DNA from: Solanum dulcamara
Taxonomy: Eukaryota > Streptophyta > Magnoliopsida > Solanales > Solanaceae
NCBI RefSeq assembly: GCF_947179165.1
Contig: NC_077247.1
Span: forward strand, 10,987,501-11,051,500
Direction: 5' to 3'
DNA length: 64,000 nt
Part shown: positions 1 through 11,694 of the stretch, piece by piece
Position numbering within the stretch: the first letter of the stretch is position 1
Layout: the number at the start of each line of letters is the position of its first letter
Made by a program: the position numbers and the translations under genes
Notes under the pieces: generated by a model
Database searches by the model: none
Told to the model about the DNA's origin: nothing
The model's input: the letters and a program-made list of their open reading frames with translations, nothing else

Positions 1-839
1 TATATTTTGCTTGTCACAATATCTGGTATTATATTAAAGAACTTTGGGACACAAGTGCGTCGTCCATTAATACTCAGCTAATCCGGCTCATTTTGCTTGA
101 GCCCTTTTACAACTCCCTAAAACCAACTTATAACACTCTAGGTACATACTCTTGGTCATTGGTTCATCATTAATTCGGAAACTTCCATGCTACCCATTCT
201 GTCACCAATTACATTGCAATGCTTGCAATAATGTGCGATGACACTCAACTTAGCCCAAGATTTACCTTAGAGTCGTCTCACTAGTCTTCATGTTTTGCCT
301 TGCCCTCTCCTCTTTTATCTTACAACCGGTATCAGGGTAACTATTTAGTTCAGCCATGGCCATGTCCTTTTTGTAATTTGGTAGAACTTCTTTTTGTACT
401 TGTCTATAACATATCCAAAATATCATAACCCTTTTTTCTTCATGTACTCCTCCGCTTGGTCTTATATTTCATATATAAATATTCACATGTTGCACCACTA
501 CCTTTATACAACTTGTATAAGGTAGGCATAATCCTTTTCGTTTTCTGGTTCCTTCCATTTCACATATCCCACTAGCTGTCTGAAGACATTCATATTTGTC
601 ACCATTCCTCTTACCATCCCAGTATTGATCCTCTAATTACCGTTATTATGGATACGATCTTTCAAGATATATTACAACCTTATTTTCATCCTCTTTTTAC
701 TTCTAGGAAAATTTCAACAGAGTTTCCTCTATATTCCTTCCTATCTCAAAACCTGCATGCAGGAGATACTAACAATGCCTCACAGGGACAACATATACAT
801 GCATAATACGGCCACATAGGGTGCCCAATACCAACAGCA

Positions 840-2248
840 AAAGGAGATATATATGATGGGGGGAAGTCTAGATCTATTGATACATATACACCCTGGAAGA
901 AGATTAATGATATACCTGTAACTACATTGGTGGCGCCCCCTGATCCTGCCTACTAGCCAAGGTATACATGCGATTTGAAAGGCCACTAGAACTGGAAGCT
1001 CTCCTATGGCCTCTACCATGACCTGCTGGTGCCTGCATACCCCACCCCATAGGGCGCATAGCTATAGAAGAAGAAGAACCAGCAATCGACCTCATAGACT
1101 AAGCTGTACCATTCACTTTACCCTTAAGTAGGCAATTTCTCATAAAATGGCCTTGATGGCCGCAAGTGAAACAACTACCTCTGTTCATCTGTGAGCCCAA
1201 GACTCTGGAGCTTTGTCCGGCTTCTGCATACCCTACTCTATCAAGTCTCCTATCTACATACTGTAGGGGTGCACTTTGGGCTGGCTGAGAAGGATATCTA
1301 CTATACTATTGAGGTTGCCCGCCTCGAGACTCACCATAATAACCAACTGATTTAGTTTTCTTCTGCTAGCCTCTGTTATAACCTCAATCAGACTGACACT
1401 CTCTATGCCGATCCTCCACCCCTTGCGCATATGCTTATACTCGAGAAATATCCATGCCTGGCTGAGAAGCCATCACCATACATCTATCAATTAAGTAACG
1501 ATCCATCCCTATCACATAGCAATGCACACTGTCCACCATGTCAACTATAATAGTAGGTGCATGTCTCACTAGTGAGTCAAACTCAAGGTTATAATCGTGA
1601 ATACTCCGACCATTCTACTTCAATTGTAGAAATTTATCAACTCTGGCTTGTCTCATTTCTGGAGGTAGAAAATGGCCAAAAAAGGCTTCTACAAACTCAT
1701 CCTGTTCTGCCAAAGGAGCAACCTCTCCCTTTGATAATTCCAAAGACTCATACTAGTTAACGGCTACATCACATAGCCAATATGAAGTCAATTCAACTGA
1801 CTCAGTCTCTGAGGCCCTAATGAACCCCAATGTATATTGCATTTGCCAAATAAACTTCTGTGGGTCCTCTGCAGGTCTTGACCCATAAAACTCTAGGGGA
1901 TTACAAGCCAGGAAGTCGCGAACCCTCTAACTACCTTGCCTATTAGCATCATCCAACCCATGTCTCCGAACCTGCCCAGCCATCAATTCGGTCAGCAACT
2001 ACACTGCATCTCTCATAGCTCTATCTTCCGCTCCTTATTGTCGAGCTAGAGGCTCCGGTACTGGAGCTTCAGGACCATTAGTTGCTATTGCCCCAAACTC
2101 CTCTAGAGGTAGCGGCGTAGTAGAAGTCGCTGACTGAGGCACAATCTTTGGCATAGACTAGGCGCGAGCCCTAGTATCCTTTGGGGTCTGACTGGTTCCC
2201 CCGCTGCTAACTTTCCTTTCTGGGGGTTGTTGCTTTCCTCTGAGGCAT
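840..2248 (-). pseudogene. gag: gag pseudogene of element A
   Basis: On the minus strand a start at 2248 opens a frame beginning MPQRKATTPRK, like gag of Solanaceae gypsy elements, but it meets a stop within about 15 codons and is broken by many stops and shifts downstream. The capsid-like part (about 1990-1480) can still be followed. A CCHC zinc knuckle with the spacing CX2CX4HX4C (CFTCGHQGHFMRNC) lies at 1132-1173, followed by the Gly/Ser-rich gag tail near 960-1019. The intact protein would form the virus-like particle and bind the RNA; this copy cannot make it. Confidence 0.8.
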
Positions 2249-2437
2249 TACTGCAAATGTAATGGTAGGTTAGTGAAGGGTCATTCTAAGAACATAGCTC
2301 TATCGCACGATCTAAGACAAGAAAGGAGGATAATATCCTAAATGCCCTGTAGCTTCCTGTTTATAGATGTGGTGCACAACACACTAATAAACAAGACTCT
2401 ACAAGACATGGTCTGTAGATATTCCGAGGAAGAACCA

Positions 2438-2448
2438 CTCTGATACCA
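2438..2448 (-). other. Primer binding site of element A
   Basis: On the minus strand TGGTATCAGAG lies five bases after the LTR end at 2453. This is the usual plant Ty3/gypsy primer site complementary to the 3' end of initiator tRNA-Met. It fixes the orientation of A (minus) and identifies the LTR from 2453 rightward as the 5' LTR. Confidence 0.8.
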
Positions 2449-2452
2449 CTTT

Positions 2453-3345
2453 TGTCACGACCCAACCCCGTAGGCCATGATGGGTTCCCAAACTAGGCAC
2501 TCGTGTATATCCTTTCTATCTGTAATTAAATTTGTCCCCTATTTAAGTTATAGCACATTAACAGGCAGGATAACATATAAGCCGGCGAGGCTTATCATAG
2601 GCACCACTGTACATACATGCATATAAAACCCATACACAACCCACATACATGTCCATAGACCTCTAAGAGTAAGAATAGTAACATAAGGCGAGACAGGTCC
2701 CTGCCGTACCCATGAACAAATAAATATATACATCAACGGTTAATACCAAAACTAGGCTCCAGCATAGTGGAGCGCTTCTGAACTGCTGAGTGGAACTCCT
2801 ACACTTACAGATCCCCAAAGTGTATATCTGTACCTGCAGCCATGAATGCATCCCCCCAAGAAAGGGGGTCAGTACGATATATGTACTGAGTATGTAAAGC
2901 ATATACATCATAAGAAAATTACAGTTGGCGTAGAGATGTAGGGGGCAAGTATAACATTTAACCATTTACCGTACTTGTATTATTTAAAAGAAAGTTATAC
3001 GTATTACCATCACGTATTGTGCCCAACCCATTTTAAGGACTCGGTGTATCTTCTACATCATTTTATCATCATATGTATATATATATTATTAGCTCTGTGG
3101 AACGTACAGCCCGATCCATGTATGACTTGATCCGCACATCGTATAATAATGCCGAGGAAGGACGGCCTGATCCATATATCATATAGTAATGCTGAGGAAC
3201 ATTCGATCTGATCCACGTATCATATAGTAATATCGAGGAACATTTGGTTCGATCCACATATCCTATAGTAATATCAAGGAATGTTCGGTCCGATCCATAT
3301 ATCATATAATAATAATTATATTATAGCCAGCCTGATGGGGCCTCT
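2453..3345 (-). repeat. 5' LTR of element A, truncated
   Basis: Starts on the plus strand with TGTCACGACCC, which is the LTR 3' end read backwards, and follows the LTRs of element B (33248 and 39479) through the segments around 2640-2890. Its U3 portion is missing beyond about 3345. Confidence 0.75.
3129..3316. repeat. 41-bp tandem repeat inside LTR A
   Basis: About four and a half copies of a 40-41-bp unit beginning GATCC(A/G) and containing ATAGTAAT and GAGGAA: unit starts at 3129, 3169, 3210, 3251 and a partial one at 3292. Copies differ at several positions. The matching place in LTR B (33940-34400) has looser CATCATAT-rich repeats. Confidence 0.85.
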
Positions 3346-3363
3346 TGTCTCTCCATCATAAGT

Positions 3364-4286
3364 GTGCACTACCAACTGGGTAAATCCAATGTGGTTGTCG
3401 ATACACTTAGTATAGTGTCTATAGGGAGTGTGGCCCATATTGATGAAGGGAAGAGAGAGTTGGTAAAAGAGGTTCACCAGTTGGCTAAATTAGGGGTGAA
3501 GTTGTGTGGCATCTATGATGGTGGTATGGTTGTTCAAAATGGGTCCTAATCCTCCTTGGTAGTGGATATCAAGTCAAAATAAGGCCTTGACCCAACACTT
3601 GTTTAGTTAAAGGGGTTTGTGAAGGAAAAACATATAGAGGTCTTTTCCCAAGGGGGAGATGGGGTACTATACTACCAAGGTCCATTATGTGTTCCAGATG
3701 TGGATGACCTAAGGAGTTTGGTATTGATAGAGGCTCATAATATTTCATACTCCATTCATCCCGATTTGACAAAAATGTATTGAGACTTAAAAGAGTTCTA
3801 TTTATGGGAGGCATGAAGAAGGACATAGCAAGGTTCATGTCTGAATGTCTTAATTGACAATAAGTGAAGGTTGGGTGGCCTAGCCCAAGACATTAAAATC
3901 CCTAATTGGAAGAGGGAAGATGTGAAAATGGATTTTTAGTGGGTTTGCCTCACACTCAAAATTGTCATGATTCGATTTGGGTAATTGTTGATAGAATGAC
4001 TAAGTCAGCTCACTTCCTGCCAGTTAAAAGTTCTTATAATCTCAAAGACTATGCCAAGTTGTATATTCAAGAGTTGGTGATATTTTATGGTGTGCCGTTG
4101 TCCATTATTTCAGATCGTGGTACCCAATTTACCTCTAACTTTTGGAGGTCATTTCAAAGAGGCCTCGAAACTAAGGTAAAGTTAAGCACCGCATTCCATC
4201 CTCAAATCAATGGGCAAGTTGAAAGAATAATTCAAACACTAGAGGAAATGTTAAGGGCTTGTGTGTTAGAGTTCAAGGGAAATTAG
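3364..4286 (+). pseudogene. pol: E1 integrase N-terminal region and catalytic core (broken)
   Basis: Two readable pieces. Positions 3364-3549 carry the RNase H/integrase linker. Positions 3906-4286 (126 codons) carry most of the integrase core. In the core all three catalytic acidic residues can be seen: Asp in WVIVDRMTKSAHF, Asp in IISDRGTQFTS and Glu in NGQVERIIQT. The zinc-binding N-terminal part between the two pieces is broken by stops and shifts. The core frame ends at a TAG (4285-4287) where relatives have Trp (NWDD), a single G-to-A change. Integrase would insert the cDNA into chromatin. Confidence 0.85.
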
Positions 4287-4287
4287 G

Positions 4288-4976
4288 ATGATCATCTACC
4301 ACTCATCGAATTTGCCTATAATAATATCTACCAATCAAGTATCGATATGGCACCATTTAAGGCTTTGTACCGTAGATGATGTAGTTATCCAATTGGGTGG
4401 TTTGAAGTTGGCGAAATACCTTGTTAGGTCCTGATTTGGTGCTTGATGCTCTTGAGAAAGTGAAGGTCATTATAGAAAGGTTGAAAATGGCTCAAAGTCA
4501 TCAAAATTCCTATTCCAATACTAGGAGAAGGGATTTTGAGTTTAATGTGGATGATTTGATATATTTGAAGGTTTCACCCATGAAGGGTGTAGTTCAGTTT
4601 GGTAATAAAGGGGAATTGATCCCTAGATATGTAGGTCCTTATAGAATCTTAAAGAGGGTTGGCAAAGTTGCTTATGAATTGGAATTACCTTCGAAAATGG
4701 CCATGGTTCATCCGATGTTCCATGTGTCTATGTTGAGGAAATGTGTGGGAAATCCTAGTTAATAGTGCCCTTGGAGATAGTGAACGTTGAAAAGAATTTG
4801 ACCTATGAAGAGGTTCCGGTTGAAATTCTAGACCAAAAAGTCAAAAGATTGATGAATAAAGAAGTTTCATCCGTTAAAGTCCTTTGAAGTAATCACCAAG
4901 TTGAAAGTGCTACATGGGAAGCGGAAGCAGATATGATGAAATGTTACCCTCATCTTTTTCATTCTACTCAAGCCTA
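4288..4976 (+). pseudogene. pol: E1 integrase C-terminus and chromodomain-like tail
   Basis: Positions 4421-4762 (113 codons) hold the integrase C-terminal GPY/F module (PRYVGPYRILKRVGKVAYEL, then HPMFHVSMLRKCVG). After a stop at 4760 the sequence continues to about 4976 with a chromodomain-like end (EEVPVEILD, then ESATWEAEADM). This tail is what places E1 among chromoviruses. Premature stops separate it from the core. Confidence 0.85.
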
Positions 4977-5219
4977 AGTTAATAAGTCATTCATGCTCAA
5001 GTATTAAGACTCTTATGTTTAAGTTTTCCAAGTCTTCATATGCATGCATATTCATGAAGTTGAATTTTAAAGTTATGTTTTATGCTAAAGCTTAAAGATT
5101 TTAAGTTTCATGCATTTTAAGTGTCATTGTATACATGTTCGGTTGCTATTCCTCATGTCATATCCTTTTCTATGCTAATGATTCTCATTCAAGGACAAAA
5201 GTTCCCAAGGGGGAGATAT
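4977..5219 (+). other. E1 3' untranslated segment and polypurine tract
   Basis: AT-rich spacer between the pol stop and the 3' LTR. It ends with the purine run AAGGGGGAGA at 5207-5216, the expected primer site for plus-strand DNA synthesis, immediately before the LTR. Confidence 0.75.
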
Positions 5220-7506
5220 TGTAAGACCCCAAAAATGTGAAAGGTCCTAAATTAAGGAACCAAGGATGAACTCTTAGAAAGTTGCAAAATCTGGCACTAG
5301 GAGGTGACCAAAGAAGCCATCACGGGCTGTGGTAAGCACCACAGGCCATGGTGAGCAACCGTTGTAGAGATTCAAAGACTTAGCACTTGCGGGGAAGGAA
5401 CCACGAAGGAGGACCATGGACTGTGGTGAGTACCACAGACCATGGTGAGTACCACGGGCTGTGAAGCCCTCCGTGGTGAGCCCTCCCTAAGACCCTCAGG
5501 AATCTTCCCAAAGAAGGGTCCACAAACGACTACCACAGATTATGGAACCCTCTATGGACTATGGTGTGTCCTCTTGGTGGACACCCTGTAAGTCCACCTG
5601 CACCACAAATATATTTCACGACCCATAATACCCTTTACGGAATGTGAAGAGGTCCCATGGGGAAACTTCAGAGACTACCCTACAGGCCCTTTTCCAAGAT
5701 ATTTCTAAGTCCCTTACCACAGGACCCCACCATGGAATGTAGTGAGCACCACGAACCGTGAAGGTTCCCCGTGAAACCTATTTTGGTCAGGTTCTTAAAG
5801 GGGTATTTTAGTCTTTTCTTTCATTGTAATTCTAAATGGTGTCATTTTGGAGGCTGAATCCTTCTATCTTAAGACCTTAAAACCTATAAAACCCTCATTT
5901 TCCATACTTAGACTCAGTACACTCAAATTCCCTTCTCTCAAACTCTCCCATGTACTCCAAGGCAATGCTATGGTTTCTATTCAACGCATTTCACATCTCT
6001 CTTCCTCCTCAAGTTTTCGTAGGGATTTTTGTGTCTCCAAGGTAAGTGAGTTTTCATCCATGGGTCTTTCCACCCATAGAACCCAAGAGTTCTTCTCAAC
6101 TTGATATTTCAACTCTAATGATTAATTTTCATGGGCTTTTACAAAATGACTCTAAATGCATAGAATATGATGTATTTTAAGTTTATATACATATATTGAT
6201 GTATATTGACTCTTAATTTTACCAAATAAATGGTTTGCTAAAGTATCTATATAAAGTATTGAAAAGGGTTTTAAGTCATATATGGTGGGTTGTTTTAAGA
6301 TGTGTATTTTAATGCATTCCCATCACTCTCATGCATGTAAGTATTGTTTAAATGCATTTGAATGTTTTTATGAAACGAACCCACCAAATTTACTTATGTT
6401 AAAGTAAAGATGAAATGAAAGCTTGACTCCAAATGAATGATATGAAGCAAATTCTTATGTAATGGTAGTCTTATCAAATGATTGATTGATAAAAAGGGCT
6501 TCTTAGCCAAAGTAAGATTTCAATGTGAAAGGACAATTCTCGCATTGAATCAAATAAAAGGTTTTAATAAGCTATTCCACTGAATGATGATTTAATGTCA
6601 AAGTTATATAAATGCTTATGCTATTATGATGTTTAAACAAATATTCTGTGGGATTGACCTAGCACCAAATGTAGCATGTAGATGCGGACTCGACCTAAGG
6701 AGTTCTTAAGTAAACTCTCATGTTGCATTAACTATGCGTGAACATAGGGGCCCTTGTCGGCTATTTTAGGCTAGTGGATCCAAGATAAGCCATTAAAGTT
6801 AGAGTTAAAGAAATGTTTAAAGTTAATGGAATTCTACCTGGCAAGTAGTCTCCCCGTGCTAACATAGGGGTTTATGTTGGATTCCATATAATAGCTCGCA
6901 TGGTCTTAAATGTTTGTTATGGTTACTTTCCCACAAAATGAATTTTTTTTAAGGTTTCATATGATTTTTCTGATGCATGAATTCACTTGTGCATATTACT
7001 TATATACATAACTTGATGTTCTTCATTTTAACATGCTCACATACTTGGTACATTTAAATTACTAACGCATACTTTTGCCTCATGCTATCACCATGTAGGA
7101 ACCGGCGTTGCTCCATACTCTCCTCCTCATGGCTAGATTGATCGTAGAAGGCTACTACTGGTGGTGAGTTCCCATAATCCGGGAATGATAATCCTATGTC
7201 TCTACCTTATGTTGTGTTTAGACTCTTGAATTACTCTTGGTATCTTTTGAATTAATCTTGAGGGTGGTCTAGGGAAATGTCTTAGCCCTAGCCAAGTCTT
7301 AATGTAGAAGGTATTGTTGGACATAGTAAATGGTGTTATGTTGAATTTGACTTTTATTGAATGTGAAATCCCTTAGTCTCGATTACCCCTTATGTTTTCT
7401 GCTTGTTGTTTATCATTATGGATGAGATGCTAAGAGGCTTGGGTGAGGTAACTCTGGGTGCTTATTTTGTTGTGTCACTTCTAGGCCGTAGGCTTGGGTC
7501 GTGACA
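5220..7506 (+). repeat. 3' LTR of element E1 (complete, 2287 bp)
   Basis: Begins TGTAAGACCCCAAAAATG directly after the polypurine tract and ends GGCTTGGGTCGTGACA. The same LTR family recurs at 7779 and 11309 (element E2), and element F has a related one. The segment 5290-5770 is packed with short CCACGG/CCGTGG-type motifs in both orientations. The open frame at 5847-6104 lies wholly inside the LTR and is not taken as a gene. Confidence 0.85.
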
Positions 7507-7778
7507 CTATTGCTCGCCGTTATATGATTTAGCCTATCCATACAAATGCTCAGAATATGACAGCCAGGTCGGTTATAACTACAGAGGAGTAGAAGATATT
7601 GGAGAGGTTTATCAGATTGGGGCCTCCAAAAAACTCCAGTGTTGCGGGGGCAAGGATGCCCATGAATTTTTGGTTAGTTGCCAAAGGAGGTTGCATAACC
7701 TCGAGTTGGTGGAGTCCCATGGTATTAATTACATTGGTTTCCAACTGGATGGACTTTGTAGTGGGTTTACCACATACC
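7507..7778 (+). pseudogene. Element H, left piece: gag fragment joined to integrase start
   Basis: Plus strand. Positions 7560-7740 resemble gag of Ty3/gypsy elements (ERFIRLGPPK, then a frame shift, then GINYIGFQLDG). At about 7743 the sequence jumps to the start of the integrase core (MDFVVGLPHT), so everything from mid-gag to integrase has been deleted, apparently at a short TGGATGG homology. The reading stops where E2 is inserted and resumes at 18290 with the next integrase residues. The 5' part of H is not seen. Confidence 0.75.
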
Positions 7779-9260
7779 TGTAAGACCCCAAAAATTTGGA
7801 ATGTGCTAATACGAGGAACAAAGAATGAAATTCCAGAGAAATACAGATTTTAGCACCAGATGATAACCAAGGAAGGCCACCACGAGCTATTGTATGTACT
7901 ACATCTCATGCTGAGCCACCGTGATAGTGATTTAAGAATTTAGCCCTATAGGGCGAGGTCCACAACAAGGGACCACGAACCATTGTGAGCACCAAAGACC
8001 ATGAAGCCCTCTGTGGTGACCCCTCCCCTAAGGCCTTAGAAATCCTCCTAAGGTAAGGACCACGAGTGACCACCATGGGCCTTGGAGTTTTTCACAGACC
8101 GTGGTGTGCTTTGTGATGGCCTCTCTTGTAGGTCCTTCTACAAGTCCTGCACCACCACCATATTTCATGGGCCGTCATACCCTCCACAGACTGTAAAGGT
8201 CTCGGTGGAGAAAGTTTAGAGAATTTCCCATAAACCTGAGAATTTCTCCTCCAAGGGATTTACCATAGGACACCACCACAGACTATGGTGGGCACCACGG
8301 ACCGTGAAGGGTCCCCGTGAAGCCAGTCTGACCAATTTTAAAAAGGGGCATTTTAGTCTTTTCCCATGTTTTAATGTCAAAGGGTGATTGTTTTGGGAAC
8401 TTAATTCACCTATCTAAAGAACCCTAACCCCCAGACTCATTTACTCTACTCACATTCTAAGACTCCAAAACCCTAGCCTCTCAAGTTTCTCTATCAAGTC
8501 TTCTCCTTCACCAAGAAAGCTAGGGTTTCATTCCAAGAGCTTCAAGCCTCCATTTCAAGCTTGCATTGGGAGTTATTTCTCCAAGGTGTGTGGGTATCAT
8601 TCATGGTTTCTTCACCCATGGAGCCCAAGGATTTTCTAAACTTTATAGTAAAATTTTAACTGATGAAATCTCATGGGTTTTTATATTATGATTTCAAGTG
8701 TATGGATTCTAGGATATTTGAATCTTACTTAGCTATCTTAGCTTTTATAGACTCCTAATTTCATAAGATGGTTTATTTATCAACGGTCCTATATGAAAGT
8801 AGGATAAAGGGTTTTAATGTGAATTGGTGGGTTGTCTCAAGTTTGTTTAAATTGATGTATTACATTACTCTCATTCATGCTATCATTGATTTAAATGATT
8901 TGAAAGTTGATTGAAACGAACTCACCTAGTTTCATTATCTTTCCAATGAAGTTTGAATTAAAAGCTTTGACTCCAAAATAAATATTTATGAAAGCTAATG
9001 TTTATGATGAAAAACAGAGTTGTATGAAATGAAAGAATGATAAAATGATATGAATGATGATGAAGGGGCTTCTTATCTAAAGAACGGATTCTCCATGTGA
9101 TAAAGATAAGTCTCACATATTTGAATCAATGAAGGTTTTAATGTGTTATTCTACCAAAAGATGTTTTGATGATCTAAAGGTATGTAAATGATTATGTTAT
9201 TATATTATATAAACTATTCTGTGGGATTTGAATTAGCACCGAATGGGGCATTGATGTGGA
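7779..9260 (+). repeat. 5' LTR of element E2, 3'-truncated
   Basis: Begins TGTAAGACCCCAAAAATTTGG and follows the E1 LTR and the E2 3' LTR up to about 9245 (AGCACCGAATG). It then runs directly into RNase H coding sequence, so about 0.8 kb of LTR plus the whole 5' half of the element was removed in one deletion. Confidence 0.85.
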
Positions 9261-9261
9261 A

Positions 9262-11066
9262 TTTGGTAACTATCCTACCCATGATCTTGAGTTAGTGGCT
9301 GTTGTATTTACTCTAAAGATCTGGTGACACTACCTCTCTAGGGTACATGTGGATATGTTCACCGATCACAAAAGTCTCCAATATGTGTTCACTCAAAAGA
9401 AAATGACTAGAACTCTTCAAGTACTATAACATGAGTGTGCTTTATCATTCTAGTAAATCTAATGTGGTTGTCGATATACTTAGTAGAGTGTCTATGGAGA
9501 GTGTGGCTCATGTTGATGAAGGGAAGAGGGAGTTGGTGAAAGATGTTCCCCGATTAACTAGATTAGGGGTGAAGTTGAGTTGTTCCGATGATGGCAGTAT
9601 GTTTGTTCACAATGAGTCCGAATCTTCTTTGATGGGGGGATGTTGAGTCAAAGTTTGACTTTTACTCAACATTTTTGGAGTTGAAGAAGTTGGTGAAAGA
9701 AAAGAAGGTAGAGGTCTTTTCACAAGGTGGAGATGGGGTATTTCTCTACCAAGGTCGGTTATGTGTTCGGATGTGGATGGCCTAAGGAGTTTGATCTTGA
9801 AAGAGGCTCATAATTCTTTATACTCTACTCATCCCAGTTCAACTAAAATGTATTGAGACTTCAAGGAGCTCTATTGGTAGGGTGGCATAAAAAAGGATAT
9901 ATTAAAGTTCATTGCATATTGTCCGAATTGCCAATAGGTTAAGGCCAAACATCAAAGGCTAGGTGGCCTAGCCCAAGACATTGAAATCCCAGTTGGAAGT
10001 GGGAAGAGGTGAACATGGACTTTGTAATGGGTTTGCCTTATACTCAAAAACGTCATGATTCAACTTGGGTGATTGTTGATAGAATGACTAAGTCGGCTCA
10101 ATTTCTACCAATCAAGCGTTTACATAGTGTTGAGGATTATGGAAAGTTGTATATTCAAGAATTGGTAAGATTGCATGGTACTTTTGTCAATTATTTTGGA
10201 TCGTGATACCCAATTCACTTCTCACTTTTGGAGATTTTTTCAAAGGGGTCTTGGTAATAAAGTCAAGATAAATACCGCATTCCATACTCAAACTAATGGA
10301 CAAGTCGAATGGAAAATCCAAACACTAGAGCATATGTTAAGGGCTTTTGTGTTGGAGTTGAAAGGGAGTTGGGATGACTATTTACCGCTCATTGAGTTCT
10401 CCTACAACAATAGCTACCACTCAAGTATTAAGATGGCAGTATTTGAGGCTTTGTATGGGAGATGATGTAGATCTCAAGTTGGTTGGTTTGAAGTGGGTAA
10501 GATGACCTTGTTAGGTACTAATTTGGTGCTTTATGCTTTGGAAAAGGTGAGAGTCATTAGAGAAAGGTTTACGATGATTCAAAGTCTCCAAATGTCCTAT
10601 TCTGATACTAGGAGAAGGATAGTGAGTTTAATGTGAACAATTGGGTATATTTGAAGGTTTCATCCATGAAGGGTGTGGTTCGGTTTGATAAGAAAGGGGA
10701 AATTGATCCCGAGGTAAGTAGGGCCATATAAAATCTTAAGACATGTTGGAAAGGTTGCTTATGAGTTGGAGTTGCCATTGGAAATGGTAATGGTTCATCC
10801 GATGTTCCATGTGTCTATGTTGAGGAAATGTGTGGGTGATGCTAGTTCTATTGTCCCATTGGAAGTAGTGAATGTTGAAGAAAACTTGACCTAAGAACAA
10901 GTCCCGATTGAAATTTTGCACCGGCAAGTCAAGAGATTGAGGAACAAGGAAGTTGTATCCGTCAAAGTCCTTTGGAGGAATCAACAAGTTGAAAGTTCTA
11001 CATGGGAAGCGGAAGCGGATATGATGAAGCGATACCCTCATCTTTTTCATTCTACTCAAGCTTAAG
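9262..11066 (+). pseudogene. pol: E2 pol remnant: RNase H, integrase, chromodomain-like tail
   Basis: Starts in RNase H (NYPTHDLELVAVVFTLKIW, then VDMFTDHKSLQYVF) with an in-frame stop after KIW. The linker GKSNVVVD-type segment is at 9431-9646. The integrase core is at 10009-10465 with Asp in WVIVDRMTKSAQF and Glu in TNGQVEWKIQ; the second Asp is present in an altered context (ILDRDTQFTS). A frame shift lies near 10175-10206. The GPY-type module and tail follow to about 11066. Several stops make it a pseudogene. It is diverged from E1 but plainly the same family. Confidence 0.85.
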
Positions 11067-11308
11067 GTATTAAGTTATTCAAGCTCAAATGTTTAAGACT
11101 CCTACATTTCAGATTTTCTTAAGTCTTCATATGTATGCATGATCATGAAGTAAATTTTTAAGTCATGTTTTATACTAAGTTTAAAGATCTCATATTATAT
11201 GCATTTCAAGTGCCATTGTATTTATGGTGGGTTATTAGTCCTCGTGTCGTGTCCTTCTCAATGCTAATGATTCTCATTCGAGGAAGAATATTCTCAAGGG
11301 GGAGATAT
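11067..11308 (+). other. E2 3' untranslated segment with polypurine tract
   Basis: Parallel to 4977-5219 of E1. It ends with AAGGGGGAGATAT just before the LTR start at 11309. Confidence 0.7.
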
Positions 11309-11694
11309 TATAAGATTCCAAAAATTTGGAAAGTCCTAATATGAGGAACAAAGAATGAAATTCCAGAGAAATGCAGCTTTTAGCACTAGGTGATGACCAC
11401 AAAAGGCTATCATGGGCCATGGTACGCACCATGCCTCATGGCGAGCCACTGTGGTGGTGAGTCAGGAACTCAACTTTGCAATGTGGGGTCCACGACAAGG
11501 GACCATGGATTGTGTTGAGCACCACAGGCCGTAAATCCTCTGTGGTGACCCCTCCCTTAAGGCCTCAAAAAAATCCCAATGCAAGGACCATGAGGGACCA
11601 CCACGGGTCGTGGAGCTCTTCACAGACCGTGGTGTGATCTGTGATGGTCACTCCTACAGGTCCTATACCATGGCCACTTTTTATGGGCCATTAT

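Larger units (their letters stand above)
1..3345 (-). mobile_element. Element A: Ty3/gypsy chromovirus-like LTR retrotransposon, partial
   Basis: Read on the minus strand this holds part of an LTR (about 3345 down to 2453, ending GGGTCGTGACA), a primer binding site, a degenerate gag, and a further 0.8 kb of non-coding internal DNA that runs off the window edge. Stretches near 700-830 and 2300-2453 match the corresponding internal parts of element B (about 38920-39060 and 39330-39478), so A and B belong to one family. The LTR is cut at about 3345, where element E1 sequence begins; its U3 side is missing. No PR, RT or IN reading frame is visible in the part shown. The right border is approximate. 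Confidence 0.8.
3362..7506 (+). mobile_element. Element E1: Ty3/gypsy chromovirus, 3' pol plus 3' LTR
   Basis: A plus-strand gypsy remnant. It starts abruptly in the linker after RNase H (GKSNVVVDTLS), continues through integrase, the GPY/F module and a chromodomain-like tail, has a polypurine tract at 5207-5216, and ends with a complete LTR, 5220-7506. The 5' LTR, gag, PR and RT are absent. After the LTR end GGGTCGTGACA comes gag-like sequence of another element (H), so E1 probably landed in H; its left target duplication is lost. Confidence 0.85.

Noticed and set aside
2438..2448. TGGTATCAGAG as a tRNA gene fragment
   Set aside because: Only the primer-binding complement of tRNA-Met is present next to LTR ends; no cloverleaf or tRNA gene promoters.
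3129..3316. Regular repeats resembling a CRISPR array
   Set aside because: Plant nuclear LTR context, contiguous degenerate units with no unique spacers.
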